In this document: positions 1 through 15,445 of the stretch, in pieces
Numbering within the stretch: position 1 is the first letter of the stretch
How the letters are laid out: the number at the start of each line of letters is the position of its first letter
Assembly (NCBI GenBank): GCA_910592205.1
Contig: CAJVPJ010000061.1
Coordinates: forward strand, 1-51,685
Length of the DNA stretch: 51,685 nucleotides
Direction: 5' to 3'
Origin: Paraglomus occultum
Lineage: Eukaryota; Glomeromycota; Glomeromycetes; Paraglomerales; Paraglomeraceae
The notes under the pieces: generated by a model
What the model was told of the DNA's origin: nothing
The model's database searches: none
The model's input: the letters and a program-made list of their open reading frames with translations, nothing else
Position numbers and translations under genes: made by a program

Positions 1-1
1 T

Positions 2-1877
2 GAGACACATGATTTATATTATGCCGAGGTAAACTATTTACTTATGCGTCATGTTTATTGAATAGTTTAAATAATTAATGACTTATTATTATGTATCATT
101 TCCACTAGTTATGTGATAAGCATCCTGATATTCTTACCACAGATGTTTGGTTTACCATCGGATTTACATATCATGAGTGGAAAAAAAAGTATTATCTTAT
201 AAAAGAATATCATGGGCATGGATTATGTCTGGCGTGTACGGAGCGATTAGAACCCAAGATAAATGCATTCTGTTATTGGTGTAAAGCACCACGACCTCTT
301 GATTGGACTACGGGTAACAAGACGCTGGATTCATTCATCATGCAATCGTGGAGTAATACAACGGACGTAAACGATGCGTATATACAATGGATAGAGTATT
401 CCACATTGATGAACGTACGAGAAATGACGTCATTACGTCATGGATGCACACATGTAGCAGAATGGTTAGAGCAGACAGTGATGAAAGTGATGCTCAAACG
501 GATGATTGACGAGCAAAACGATCGGTCTTTTGATTTGTATCAGGTAAATTGTCTTCACGCAACTAAAATTATTAACGCCTATCGCATGTTTAAATTGCCA
601 GTGTTATAACGTCGTATTCTGTTTACTCAAAATAGTTACCTAAGGAATACCCGACGATATTAACACCTGACAATATTTGGATAATCGGAATCACTCAGGA
701 GCCATCTACTCGGGAATATTATTTAGCTTTCTATTACGACGTATATGCAATACTGGACAGGTTTATACAAAATAACGATAATATAAAGCACATGCAGTAT
801 AGCGACTTTGATTCACCCAAAAAGATCGGGTCTGGTGGTTACGTAACAGTCTATACTGCCAAGTATAAAAAGTATTCAGAAGTACCGGACATGCAACAAA
901 CTGTTGTACTCAAACGGTTGAAGGATATTGACGAAACGCCAGATTTATTTATCTCCGAGGTAATCAATAGTTGATGGTAATAATAAATGGTGTTATTCTG
1001 ACTTTGTATTTTTATTTAATAGTTCAGAAATCATGCCAAGTGTGCGAGGGGTGAGTTTCTTAAAATTTATGGAGTCACACGAGACCCGGAAACAAACGAG
1101 TATACGATTGTTATGCAATATGCTAACAATGGTAGTCTTTTGTCTTATTTGGATCAAAATATTAACAATTTGACGTGGAAGATGAAATTAGAGCGTTTGT
1201 ACGATATTGCAGGGTATCTGTGCGATATTCATAGTGTGGGGTTAGTGCACTGTGATCTTCATGGCGGAAACATTGTTATGCACAACGATGCGCGTGAGAT
1301 AAAATCATTGATATGCGATCTTGGTCTGTCTCGATCAGTGAATTCACGTGAATCAAATTCAACCATTCGAGGCGTTTTGCCCTTTGTTGCACCGGAAGTC
1401 TTTCATACGTGTCAATTTACTCAGAAATCAGATATATATGCGTTTGGTATTATTATGTATTTGATGGCCACTGGTGAGCCACCTTTTAGAGATAGGAAGT
1501 TTGATAGCAGCTTAACACATGATATAATGGATGGGCTACGACCAACGATGCCTGATTCAGCACCAGAGGAATACAAGAAACTTGTTGAGCAGTGTTGTGA
1601 TGCCGATCCTGATAAGCGTCCAGATGCATATAGACTTTATAATTGTCTTATGATGCTTATCAACAGCAGTTCATCTAACAGCGACGTATGGAATGCCGTT
1701 TATCATAATGATGTCGAACCATTATCACGCCTCGAGAAGGAGAGTAAATACTCTAGCACGCTTTTACCAACTGGAGGTTTGCCTAAACCAAGAAATAGCT
1801 CTTCTCAGTTGCCTCCTTTATCAGATTTCAGCTTGCCAATTTTGGAGGAAGAGTTAATGAAGGTAGACGAGGAGTAA
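2..1877 (+). CDS. Modular protein kinase, 5' partial
   Basis: The 3' part of a kinase of the family expanded in arbuscular-mycorrhizal fungi. The window opens inside an exon, so the 5' end is missing. Exons I rebuild are 2..28, 109..543, 636..959 and 1023..1877; all introns are GT-AG and phase 0, giving 546 visible residues. Exon 2 carries a CxxC...CxxC pattern and the linker WTTGN. Exon 3 has the glycine loop (GSGGYVTV) and the lysine of VVLKR. Exon 4 has the catalytic loop HCDLHGGN (Asp codon 1254..1256), DLG in place of DFG (1317..1325), APE and the C-lobe motif SDIYAFG. VAIK-type Lys, catalytic Asp and metal-binding Asp are all present, so activity is plausible. After the kinase domain comes a Ser-rich tail. 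It is paralogous to the complete gene at 28800..31396 and shares its intron positions. Substrate and pathway are unknown; Ser/Thr or Tyr-like specificity cannot be decided. Confidence 0.9.
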
Positions 1878-2752
1878 TAGTAAGGAGATAGTTTGGGTTA
1901 GTAGCAGTTATTAAGACAACATTGTATAAACAAGGTTTGGTAATGATGCACTACATTAATATTAATGTTCACAATGATTATTGCTATATAAAAGAGATAT
2001 CCGCTATTGCAATCGCTCAGAACTTGTTTGCAATTTTCACTTTAATTTTATGTTTGATCGAACACCTCTATTAAATATGTCACGTGTTACTACATTCAGA
2101 ACGCAACATTTTATAATTCGTCCACATCATCGTCACATAAACATTCCTCAATTAAATTCTTCGCCATGTCGTAGAATCAATAGTTCAATATCAATAAAAC
2201 CTTCTCACAATGCTTTTATACCCACTTTTCATGTCTTTAGAAAAGATTGAACCTACTTTGGACTAACCAATGATTTGTGACAATCTCTCGAATGTCCATG
2301 TCCAATAAAAGTAGATTGTCATTTTTTATAAAACGTGTCCCGTCATCAAAATTCGATATATTTTATTTTCAAGTAAATATTGACAATTACATTCGTTTTC
2401 CCGATTTAGTTCGTCTAATAAATTGAAAGATTATTAGGGTATCGAATTAATCTCTGCCTTCTTACACTCAGCAATAATCGGATGGTTTTAGTACAGACGA
2501 CGGTAATGACGACTACATATCAGCCAGCGAAATCAAATCGACCAGCTGACTCGACAACTTGATAAGAATATATTTTGCGAGGACATTGTGGTGTGATCTA
2601 ATCTTGATATAGGATAAACGGTCCAAAATCCAAACGGTAATTTTTTTAAATTAATTGTAAGATATTTCTTTACCGATTAGAACAGCAATTACAAGCTTGT
2701 CAGACGTGTCAGAATAATTTATTTCTCTGTAATTTACAGTTGGACAATAAGT

Positions 2753-2865
2753 AGGAGCATTCATTTTGCCGGCAATTATTTCACTGACAAAATTCCCTAA
2801 CATTATTTCGAAGTTATCCTTTTTTGGGTATCGGTGAAATAATTGTCGGCAAGCAAACCGGACCC
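2753..2865. repeat. Palindromic dispersed repeat, copy 1
   Basis: The arms 2766..2784 and 2834..2852 are inverted complements over 19 bases with one mismatch. The stretch is alignable with 41011..41113, including a shared 19-base core (2809..2827 and 41065..41083), and both copies end in an ACCGGACCC-like edge. This looks like a small non-autonomous element or its remnant. It has no coding capacity. Confidence 0.6.
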
Positions 2866-5798
2866 GAGCAAGTGGAGTAAATGAAAAGTAATAAAAAATT
2901 AAATTAGCAAATTTAGCAGTACGTAATAACCCTCTCAAATGCAACTACTGGCATGGCAGAATACAAACCTCTAAAATTTTGCGGTTTATAAGAGATTTAC
3001 GACAATGGTGTAAAGTTGAGACTTTGCTCCAAGTTATAATTACATGCTAGCAAAAATACTCACAAAATTGCGTGAACGACATGGAAAAGCTTTTAACCTT
3101 TAAAACTTTTTTGGCTTTTATTCTACAATAGAAAGAATTAGGTTTAAAATTGTAATAAATATGGTATCGATTAGACTTCTCCTCTCCTCAAACAGCTTTC
3201 GCTTGTGAGATAGCGCATTGTTACAATGAAATCCATCTGAACACATTTTATTGACCATGTCAATTTTACTTCAGAATCCTAATTTACTATGGCATTATTT
3301 TCACAGTTATGGAAGTCTATCATTTTAGCAGTTTCTCCACTTTAGACAACACAATTTGTGAGCAGCAGTTACTTTCAATGCTCTCACATCTATCTTCTAA
3401 ATGATTTAATCCACCAGTAAATAATGCCTTTAGACAGTGCACTAGATCTTCAATAACTCTCAACTCTTGATGAATTGTTCTGTAGTTTAACCATTTTTAA
3501 TTAAACCAAAATATTATAATAGTCTTATCGTATGAATTTTGAACATTAAAGTCAAATGGTTAAATCAAATTGTGGCAGTGTGAATAGCAGATTTGCCATC
3601 TTTAATATTAATAACTAAAACCACCCACCTCGTCATGTTTTTTATGCAAGATTGGTGAAACATAAACTTTTATTATTTGAATAGATGTACAGATTATTGG
3701 GATAAATATATATCTTCAAGCATCCTATCTATGAATCAAAGTGCAAGATATTGGCAATTCATCTGCACTATATTATTAGCGATGCGCCGTTATCTAATAT
3801 TAATGCAGAGCGAATATTATAGTTGTTGTTGGAGCAAAATAAAGAAGACTCACGTTAGTGTCTATTAACAACGCACTTGGAATGCATGCTTCTATTATAC
3901 ATTTTTACTTTCAAAACAGTCTAAATTTAGGAACAAAGCTTTGAGAGAAAAAAAGTTTGATAATAGTAGCGGTACTCAGAGAATCGCAAATGTCCGTGTA
4001 ATTATATCTGGTAGAAGAATAGTGAAATAATCGTGTGATATAATGAAACTAAAAGCGACACACTTATTAATATGTATATTCTAGCAAATAAATTTTATGC
4101 TTTTCCCCCGTTGTTGCTATTGGTGGATATGCACATTTCTCCCACAATATATTTCTTTTGTGAGAAGTGCAAAACTGGAAATCTAACGAGCTGACATAAA
4201 TCATGAAGATTACGCTAAGCTTAAATCTACGAAAGTACCCCTTCTATCCCAATTACACGAGTTTATTTGTAAGGTTATCAAACCCTGGATTAAACAAGAA
4301 ACTATGCCTTTGTGTCAGCGCAATCAAACCAACACGAAGAATTCGACAGTATAAATTCATTATTATGTAACCATCAAGACGTTTCTGGTTGATAGATTTA
4401 AATATGACGCAAGTATTAAAAATTCCAACTTTATTTCGAGGATTTTAATTATAGGTCATACATTTAATTAATTTGCTTACATTGATAATAATTACGTTTA
4501 TTGGGTCAAGTAAACGTGCAAACTATCGCAAGAAAGAGGAGGTAATTCTGATACGTAACTGTCAACTCGTTTTTTTAAAATAATACAGCCATTAACATTG
4601 GCGTTTACTTTCCAAATTACAATGATGCACTATAAATCCCGGTAAGTAATATTCTGATTTATGTTTCGTTTTTAAGCCGAGTATGTTAAAGAAAAATAGA
4701 AGCTATTTTTTTTGTTGTCTCAGATTGCTTACTTATTAAAGTTTAGCATACGTATTATCATGATGCGACAAACAAGTGAAGATTGACATCCGATCAACGC
4801 ATACATTAACAAAGTATAAACATCAGTTTACTCCCCCCTTCCCATAAAAATTTGTTCCAAAAATTTCTTTCGGGTAAAGTAGAAATTATTTTTAGAACAC
4901 GTTTAAGCTACGCTTTAAAAAGTAACAATAATAAGAAATATACTTTAATGTTATAATAATAAATGTTATACATATTTAATAAAGTTAACCATATATGGCA
5001 CATATACAGATTTATTTTCAGCTCTGAATGTTATTCCCTGCCAAATCTACAAAAAGAAATATAAATTTCAAGGGGTTGTCGACTTTTGTTTACATTATTA
5101 AATAGCATCATGTGAATTCTATATCGTTCTGAGAGTGTTGCGTAAAAAAGACGTTATGACTAAAAAACAAGCTTTATATCACTTCTAATGTTAATAAACT
5201 GGGATACTTGAATGCTGCAATTTCACGATTATTCACATGACACAGTCTATAACAAATACATGCTTTCGCTCTAATAAGCGTCGCTATGGAAGTATGACCG
5301 ACATTTTATTAAATTTAATACCAGATACAAACAAGTTTTCCAATAAAGGACTCTTTTTGCAACTGAAAAAAAAAATAAATTTTCCTTGGATTACCAACGT
5401 AGAATTGAAGACTTGAACTTTATAAAAAACAAAATATAGAAAATATCAAGCTCTTTTTCCAAGTGACAAGTTATCGCAGCTTTAATATCATCACAGCATT
5501 CGGTGGAATACCAAAAAGCAGTAATATTAATCATTCATTTCGGCAATAGAAATAACATGTGAAAATTTAATTAAGATGATAATAATTAAAATAATGAATT
5601 CTATCCATTGCACGTTGAAAACAAAGATCTTCAGAAATCGCTAAAAGATTGTAATTCTCCGGTATGTCGGTGTGGGGAAAGAAGCGGGGAAGAGAGAGGG
5701 CGATGTTGAGTACTAGTACTAAATACGTAAGCTTTAATTGACGCTTCCATCAAACAATTCACCAAGTAAAATTGACAAATAATGACCAAATAATGAAA

Positions 5799-5815
5799 CC
5801 CCCCCCCCCCCCCCC
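5799..5815 (+). repeat. Poly-C run (17)
   Basis: An uninterrupted run of 17 C in AT-rich intergenic DNA. Its length may be unreliable because homopolymers are error-prone in sequencing. Confidence 0.9.
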
Positions 5816-7366
5816 TGCTAATACGGGGAGGATGATTATAATGGTGGTGGAGTCGGATGATAAAACTAGTTTCATATCCAATAAAGCGATTCAAGTAGAA
5901 GCACGAAAAGTTTAACAAGTCATACTCGAAAGATAGACACAAAAGCGATAATATAGTATTTACACTAAATGAAATCCATTCACTTCTACCTTGGCCAAAA
6001 GGGGCACCATGACAAGTGTATGGCTTATCTGCAACTGCACTCTGTGAACATGTTAATGGACAAGAATGCCCAAGGGCTGTTCACACGGAGTTGAATGCAC
6101 GCTTGTGTTGCTACTGCGTAACAAGCATGAATAATATTGTATCATCTAATACAAATAATATTAACTCTAATTAAATAACGGATCTGCAGATTCATTGTCA
6201 AATATTCCACTAAATATTAATATGCTTAATCCTTATTAGAAATCGGGCTAGGACAATTCTCCTTATTATGCTTAATACTTGGTGTTTTTGGCAACATTTC
6301 ACTATCTTCATCATCTTGCCGAATGCCCCTATCCGTAAAGATTCAACTTTCGGATTTGTGTTTGTTTAACAAACTAGACGATTATCAATCTTGATTGACA
6401 CTGTAGGAACCAGTAAGATTATGGGCGCTCCAAAACAAGTAAAAGAAGTTTTCTGTATCCAAAAGGCTCTAATACGTGTTGAGAGAGTTTTTCACTTTTG
6501 CAGAAATAAGAATAAATTAAAGAACGAAACTACTTTATGCCTATCAGTGTGAAGCATGGTCGGTATCATTCTCGGCATTCTATTAAATTCGTAAAAGTAA
6601 CTACGAGCATTGAGACATCAGCAAAGTATGACACAAGTTCAAAAACGCATTCTCAAAAAAACACTGTTATCTAGTGGCAGAAGGCTGGTCGCGTATTATA
6701 TTTCGAATAATAAATTGTTTTTTAAAACATAAGGTCGAAAGTGCCAAAACTAGTGTCTGAAAACTTGTTATAGATGATTTCATAGTTAGGGCGCATTTAT
6801 GCATGCGCTTTATCATTGTTATCTTTCCTATGCTTTGCATATACCAAGATTTGAACTTTAACTCATTTGGTTGAATGATTAGTTAGATTCCACGTTAACG
6901 GAGATTGGTTTTTTGAAACCAGTCCGTGTTCTGTGGCGCTTGCCTGGGTATGTCCTGGATAACGTTCGACAGTTCTCCCCCCCCGAAAATTTCACGTGAC
7001 GCCATATCTTTACCGCTTTAATGGTCAATACATTTTAATATCAAGTTTTGTTGCCGGATTCTGTAATCCCGGTACTACTGTTGTCGCCATTATCATTATT
7101 CTAAATGCTAATACCTTGTTCGCAAGCCCCTTATCTTTTAACAAACAACTGATAGTCTTGGAATCACTGATAAGGTTCGCACCTTATCGTAAAATAAATA
7201 CAACCGACTGCTAATAATAATCTCCAATAATACGTGAACATCGACGTTTCTTGTTTACGTTTATATCCACTAACAGGCGATCCCAAACGGTTGAATCTTT
7301 TGACAGTAAAAAACTGTAAGACCGGTTCGTAAGACTTTTGAGCTAAAAAGTCGTGTAAAAAAAAAA

Positions 7367-7455
7367 GAGTGAATGAGAGTGAATGAGAGTGAGTGAGTGA
7401 GAGTGAGAGTGAGTGAGAGTGAGTGAGAGTGAGAGTGAATGCGAATGTGAATGAG
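7367..7455 (+). repeat. GAGT/GAAT microsatellite
   Basis: An imperfect tetranucleotide array of GAGT and GAAT units with GAGA interruptions, about 90 bases long. It lies about 530 bases upstream of the TBC-domain gene. On the minus strand it gives a Ser/Leu/Thr-rich spurious ORF. Confidence 0.85.
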
Positions 7456-7986
7456 ATTATACATAATATTAAATAAATATTAAATAAATATTAAATAACG
7501 ATAATAATTAGAATAATATTATTAATCAATAAATCACAATGACAATAATATGTTGGGTACGTTGATTTTGTGTCCTTGACAATAATATGTCGTTAATATT
7601 TAATAATATTATGTAGGATCCATTGTATAGCGACAATCCTGTTAAAAATTTGTTTGTGTCTAGTCAATATTCCCAAATAGGACGACTTTTTATCGCTTAT
7701 CAGCAGAATTCCCAATAAAGATCTCCCCTTACAATATAAATTATTACATTAACATCGGAGCAGTGAAATTCTTACCGCCTTCCCCTGTTCGCTCTAACCT
7801 AAAACAAACTTCCTAAACGCTCTGCACATATTGTCTGTGTAACACTCTATTGTATATATCCTCTCTCCCAGCATCCTTTTGCGAGGTACAACGCATGAAG
7901 AACACATTACACATTCCGTAAATCATCATTCCTCTTGTTATATAATTTGACCTTTAAAAAAATAAATAAAGAACCAATTCAGTAAC

Positions 7987-10053
7987 ATGGCACCAATAAT
8001 ATTATTACCACCAGCTCTATTCCACTCGTATAAGCATGGTCTTGGTCAGAAACCAATAATGACTTCCCAACATAATTCAAGAGGCAGACGGAACAACTGT
8101 GACTTTACCATACCTCACCAAAATGCGAACCAGGACACAAACCGCCCGTTCTCTAAAAACCACTCACAACCAGAAACAACCAAGCCTCCCTTGAAACGGT
8201 TCACACATCATAAATCACAGTCATTGACAAAATTAAACGGTTCTGCGAGCAACAACGAATCGTCGCAGGTGCCAATGCGCAGGTCAATGTCACAGCAGCC
8301 AAAGCCAAGGAACGAATTCGTTGCCATACTCGATAAGACTCACAAGACGGAGAGAGACGTTAGGGCTTCGCTTACCAAATTGAGAGGGTTGATATTGACC
8401 GAGGGATTGCCTGACGAGGTAAATATACACACATACCTGAGAAAACGGAACTGCGGTAAAACGACTTGGGCTTTAAAAATGATATCCGCTAATGAAAAAA
8501 AAAAAAAAAAACAACGATTACTGTAAAATCCAGAGAAAAATTTAAGGATTCTTTCTTTCTACGAAAGAATTCGTAAAGATTATAATTCTCTTCACCCTCA
8601 TTGTCTATAGATTTCCGTCATTCACAACCTATTCCTTTTCTATTCTTTGCGTTTCAATCAGTTTGCATGCCATGCTAACCACTTTTCTTTCCTTTCCTCT
8701 TTTTTCCCTATAGCATTTTCCAAAATCAGACCAATCTCTCCAGACCAACCTTCGATCAACTTCCCTACGCTCTCGAGTTTGGAAACACTTTTTAGGTGTA
8801 TATCATATCTCCGCCAAGGAATACATACGATTGATAAAGAAGGGAAAGTCGGCCGTGTATAGCAAAGTTAGAAACGATACGTTCAGGACGTTGACCACAA
8901 ACAAGGCATTCAAAGAAAGAGTTAATGACGATATGCTTAGTCGAGTTTTGAATGCGTTCACATGGAAAATGCACTGTGAGTACACTTTGATTGTCAGTGA
9001 CGAAATAACGTAGCGATAGATTTATATCGTCAAGCGATCTTGGTACTTTTGAATTCATGTGATCTCATTTTGTTATCGTTTCCCGTCGTCTTTTTTCCCC
9101 CCAGTGTCTGGAAATGATAATATTACATACGTGCAAGGGATGAACGTACTCGTGGCCCCTTTTCTGTTTACAATGTCGGAAATCGATGCGTTTTTCTCAT
9201 TTGCGACATTCATCGAAATGTGTTGTCCTCTCTACGTAAATTCTACAGTTCAGGGAGTCCATTGTGGACTTGAGGTAAGCAGCACGACAGTAATTGCATT
9301 TGTGTAAACATTATTGTAGTACTATGTTGTAATGTTGCGTTATTCAGCGTATTATCTTTGTCATCCACTAATATTATATTCGTCATCCTCGTCATAATTA
9401 TACATATTGTTCTTTCCAGTTACTTGATCAGTGTCTCCAGATTGTCGAACCAACGCTTTTCAGGCATCTCAAGTCAAAAAACCTTTCTGCCAAAATTTAT
9501 GCGTTGCCATGTAAGGAAGTCTACAGGTTTTCTTTTTTGACAGTTTTTAATTGTTAACCTATCACACAAGTCACTAATACATAATACCCCTTTTACATAT
9601 TCCATTTTTGTGTTGGTCCAAATTCGACTACGCCAACACAGCTGTTCTGACATTCTGTGCATGTACGCCGCCTTTGGAAGAAGTACTCAAACTGTGGGAT
9701 TTCTTATTTGCATACGGTGTGCATCTCAACATTCTTTGTGTAATCGCACAGCTTATTCTAATGAAGGACGAACTATTAAAGTCTCAAAGGTACATTTTTA
9801 AGCGTTGCTTTGAATGTGTGATGAACAATAGAATGAGTAAGAATCGCAAAGACTAATCAAATTTGTATTGGTATGCTGTCGATCTTATAGTCCCATGAAA
9901 CTACTCAGAACAATGCCTGATTTAAAGGCAAAGCCCGTCATTGACCTGACGGTGGAATTGGTTCACAAGATACCGGATGATCTTTATGATAGACTTGTGC
10001 GGCATCCATTTGATGCTGAAGTGGCTGCTTCAATATTGCGCGGCGCAAGATAA
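7987..10053 (+). CDS. BUB2: Bub2/Cdc16-type TBC Rab-GAP
   Basis: Predicted GTPase-activating protein of the spindle-position checkpoint (in yeast the Bub2-Bfa1 GAP acts on Tem1 at the spindle pole). I rebuild six exons: 7987..8418, 8744..8975, 9105..9274, 9420..9510, 9642..9789 and 9891..10053, giving 411 residues. Junction phases close throughout. The first ~125 residues are a basic, Ser/Asn/Gln-rich tail. The TBC domain follows from LRGLILTEGLPDE onward, with the arginine-finger motif in RNDTFR (Arg about 192) and the glutamine-finger motif YVQGMN (Gln about 232). The signatures CACTPPLEEVLKLWDF and FAYGVHLNILCVIAQL are characteristic of Bub2 among TBC proteins. The start is uncertain, because an in-frame ATG at 8059 is equally possible. 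Intron 1 (325 nt) is unusually long for this window. The gene is convergent with DAHP synthase. Confidence 0.92.
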
Positions 10054-10717
10054 TATAACATTGTTATGTGTAAAAAAATTATACGACTAGTTTTCCCCAC
10101 TAATTTTAACTTATTCACAAAAACCTTTTAAATGTAAATTTCAATTGGTAGAATATCGTTTGTAAATTACGTTCACCTTTGGTAGAAGCTGGACTTATCA
10201 ACGCTTTTGATAGACTCCTCTTTAAACCTCTTTGGTGCATATTTTTTGGTTGCACGTGTATTTTATAAAAAAAAAAAACATTTTTCGAATTCCCTTTTAG
10301 ATATACAATAAAATTATTTATTCTGGAAATTTATAGTAAAAAAAAAAATTTTTTTCAATAGTTTGACAATCGAAAGGTGCACAATTGGTATATCTAAACT
10401 TTTAATTGAATAAATGATACGATATATTACTATTACAAAAAAGAATCAAGATACTTGATGTTAATCCAAGCAACGTATGATCCCAACGTCCCAAACGTTG
10501 GCTTTTGTTGTTGACCTCGTTCAGGGATATTGTCTAAAATTATAATCACTCGAATAATAGAACGAATATTGCACCACGTTCACAAAATTCATCCTCCCCA
10601 GCATATCACGTATAAGCAATCATCATCATCATACCCACTTTGTTTATTGAGTCCATCTTTATCAAACACTCGTTCATTGCATGACGGCCAAGTCTCAACT
10701 ACTCATACAGTTGGAAG
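10054..10717. other. Convergent intergenic spacer
   Basis: The 664 bases between the 3' ends of the TBC gene and DAHP synthase hold only A/T homopolymer runs (around 10268, 10338 and 10342). I see no gene or RNA here. Confidence 0.6.
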
Positions 10718-12620
<1,903 letters not shown>

Positions 12621-13296
12621 ATTTATATTTGTCGAGGAAAAAAAACTAGACTTGATAAAGTATGAGAAGTGCGTAGATTGATTGATTGATTGATTCGATT
12701 TTTTTTTATCACAAATAGAATTATTCCCGATTAGTCATTTTATAACCGTTTTTTGCATTTGGATCGAAAAATGGCAATGATTGGCCGATTTCATGTACAC
12801 GTGTAATTCTAAAAATATCAGTTTCCAGTATTATCATTATGCTACCGAATGAGAAGCACAGCTCTTTGCTCGGAATAGCCAAGAATGATTACTGCCAGGG
12901 AATAAATTCTATTACATGAAGCGTCATTCAATATACTATTGCGTTCCATATTGAAATCATATCCGTGATTAAAACATAGCCTTTTTTGAAGACGGCAATA
13001 TTTTAGATATAAATAGAAAATGGCAATAGGAGTTGATAACATCATCAGCATAGCCCAACTATATACGTTCCCATCACGCTAACCCTTTTCATCCATACCC
13101 GTCCACCCTTGGAAATTCAACGGCACGCAAAACCAAGAATTTCTTCACGATAATGTTCCAGAAATGCTAGATTGGCGCTATCCAACAGTCCGGAATTGAA
13201 AAAGTTTCATGGGCAGTTTTTAAGCAAAACGTGGAAACAACAAAGTATATTGCTGAATTAGAGGCAGTTGTACTTTTTTTTTTATTACACACTATA
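12621..13296. other. Intergenic spacer
   Basis: 676 bases upstream of DAHP synthase and downstream of eIF2B gamma (both minus strand). It should contain the DAHP synthase promoter. A short GATT repeat (about 12676..12697) and T/A runs are the only structure seen. Confidence 0.6.
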
Positions 13297-15445
13297 TCAT
13301 AGGTCGCGAAATTCTACTAGCTGCTCATTTTTCGTTTGTGCTATAAAGTAAAAATCGATATCAACACATGTCCTGCCAAGAATAGAGAGTGAACAAGGAC
13401 AAAAATAACAAAATACTCACTTTCCGCTTGTACGACATATCCGGCTCCAACCTCGCAATCTTTCAATATTGACTTTTCCATGATTCTAGCATTATTACAC
13501 ACAATGCATACGTCCAACTTCACGCTGTCCAAAGAAGTTTACATTCACATCAATCAATGGTTTCGTTTAGACCGCTCACAAGCAAAATCCGGTGACATGT
13601 TTGATACTCACTTGTCCTCTATGACAACATTATCCATGATGATAGAATTAGTAATTTTCACGTTTTTGCCTATAATGCAGTGGGATCCTACGATAGATCG
13701 TTTGATCGACGTACGTTCGTCGATTTTTGTTTCCTCACCGATAAGCGAGTCAGCACCGACCTAGAATAAAATCGTGTGTGATAAATGCATCTCGTTTGAC
13801 ATGACACGACGTGATCTAACATGCGACCCGCGTCTAAACCTACCTGTGTCTTTTGGTTTACAACAGCAGTTGTAGCGACTCGAGTATCCGTAACCGATTT
13901 TGCCATCTAAATAGATGTTGATTCAACACTCCCCCCATCTAAAACGATACCATCAAAACGTCGATAATGAATATCTTACATGTCGATTCACTTCATAATA
14001 TCTCGAAATGGTGTTACTTCGACAGCAGAAATCCCCCTTGTAAACGTACAATTGGCAGTCTACATAACAGTCATTATCGCCCGCCCACGCGGATGAATAG
14101 GGAAGCGCGGATTTTAAATAGTCTTCTGTCCCAGCCACGACTGTAAGTAAACAAAACGCGCAAGTTATAATTAATTGACAGTAAGAAATCATTGTAAACT
14201 CAACGGCATAAAATCTAAGACAAAAACTTGCGTTTTTGTATTCCTTCTCGCTCTATTAACTTTCTTTGATGTTGGCATTTGACTAATAATGGCAATATAT
14301 GCTGGCGTATGCTTGATAATGTTTTCCGTTGTGCAACTAAATCAATCACCCATCGTTTGAATATGTACAGATGTGCATCATTCAAACACGTATGAATGGT
14401 TATGCGCGGAAACCTACATGGACATTGCATAAAAACATATAACGTTAAAAAAAGGGCTTCTTGAAACAATGATGTTGATACGGCTGGAATGATAGAGAAT
14501 AAAAAAAAAGTTATTACACACTTCCACAAAAGAGACATACGAAATGACAATTCATCATCTAGGTCGGCACTCTGTGCAATGTACACGAGACGCGAACTCA
14601 TCATGTCTACCCCGACTATTTCCTTCACTGTTCGGTTTATAAATCATTCCGGGTTAGCAAAAACCTTTCCCTACTCACCACTTTCCGCAAAGAAATTATC
14701 AAGTTCTTGCATAACTTTATTACCATCCTCTTTGTATCCTGCAGAACTGCTGCCACTGCCTTCAGATTTACTTGACTCGTAGAAAAGTACGGTACATGTG
14801 GGATTATGTATGCGATGGTAATCTAATAGACTGTGAGGTGGAAGATCGAGTACTAGATCACAGCTGATTACGACGAAATCGTACTATATATTTTAAAGAG
14901 ATCAATCGTCATAATCCCCTGGTACTATATAAACAACTCGCTCGTTTCATTTAATTAACAGAACCGAACCTTGATCTTATCCTTGACGACTCGCAAAGCA
15001 TCGGCAGTTCCAGCATCATCCTCTTTGCTGACTTCTAAGCTCGGCTTTATCTTTCCGTCATAAGCATTCTTTAGATAAGTCCCAATTTTATGTTCTGCAT
15101 CCGGATGGGTGACAACCATTACATCGTAGATTCCTGCTTTTTCCAGCCAATCAAGAACGTAGAATAGAATTGGTTTATTTGCGACAGGAAGGAGTGCCTT
15201 GGGAACATTCTTGTCTTCGGTAAGTGGGTACAGTCTATCAAAAAACGGCAGGTATAGAAAGAAGCGATAATTTTTGCCCCCAGTTTGTAAATAATGAAAA
15301 GTGATGAGAATGACAATTATCTACGGCATGATCAACGGTTAGAAAACCTGTGGCCATATCCAGCTAGTACGACGGCTTGGAATTCCGTATATCGGAGACC
15401 CACTTTCTGCTTAGACTGCTTCTTTTCCGATTCAAATAACAACAT
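13297..15445 (-). CDS. GCD1: Translation initiation factor eIF2B gamma subunit
   Basis: Gamma subunit of eIF2B, the guanine nucleotide exchange complex that recharges eIF2 with GTP; it pairs with the epsilon subunit. Ten exons were rebuilt, listed from the 3' end: 13297..13340, 13421..13524, 13612..13760, 13844..13906, 13980..14140, 14232..14413, 14522..14627, 14679..14883, 14970..15234 and 15348..15445, giving 458 residues (human about 452). The N-terminal nucleotidyltransferase-like fold shows EFQAVVLAG, GHRLYPLTEDKNVPKALLPV and SCDLVLDLPPHSLLDYHR. HTCLNDAHLYIFKRWV and SSIRQHILPLLVK follow. The C-terminal hexapeptide helix shows VGADSLIGEETKIDERTSIK, IMDNVVIEDNVKLDVCIVCN and KDCEVGAGYVV. 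The protein ends TKNEQLVEFRDL. One intron (14141..14231) needs a GC donor. The last exon could instead begin at 13372, adding 11 residues in frame; the shorter form fits the family better. Confidence 0.93.

Larger units (their letters stand above)
1878..7986. other. Gene-free stretch
   Basis: About 6.1 kb of AT-rich DNA with no ORF that looks like a real protein on either strand. It holds one copy of a palindromic dispersed repeat (2753..2865), a 17-base C run (5799..5815) and a GAGT/GAAT microsatellite (7367..7455). The 89-codon ORF at 1981..2250 shows no domain and no exon partners. Confidence 0.6.

Noticed and set aside
1981-2250. 89-codon ORF after the first kinase gene
   Set aside because: Ends shortly after, with no domain, no splice partners and biased composition.
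13117-13142. Alternative last exon for eIF2B gamma
   Set aside because: It closes the frame, but 13297..13340 gives a family-like end (TKNEQLVEF) with a shorter intron.
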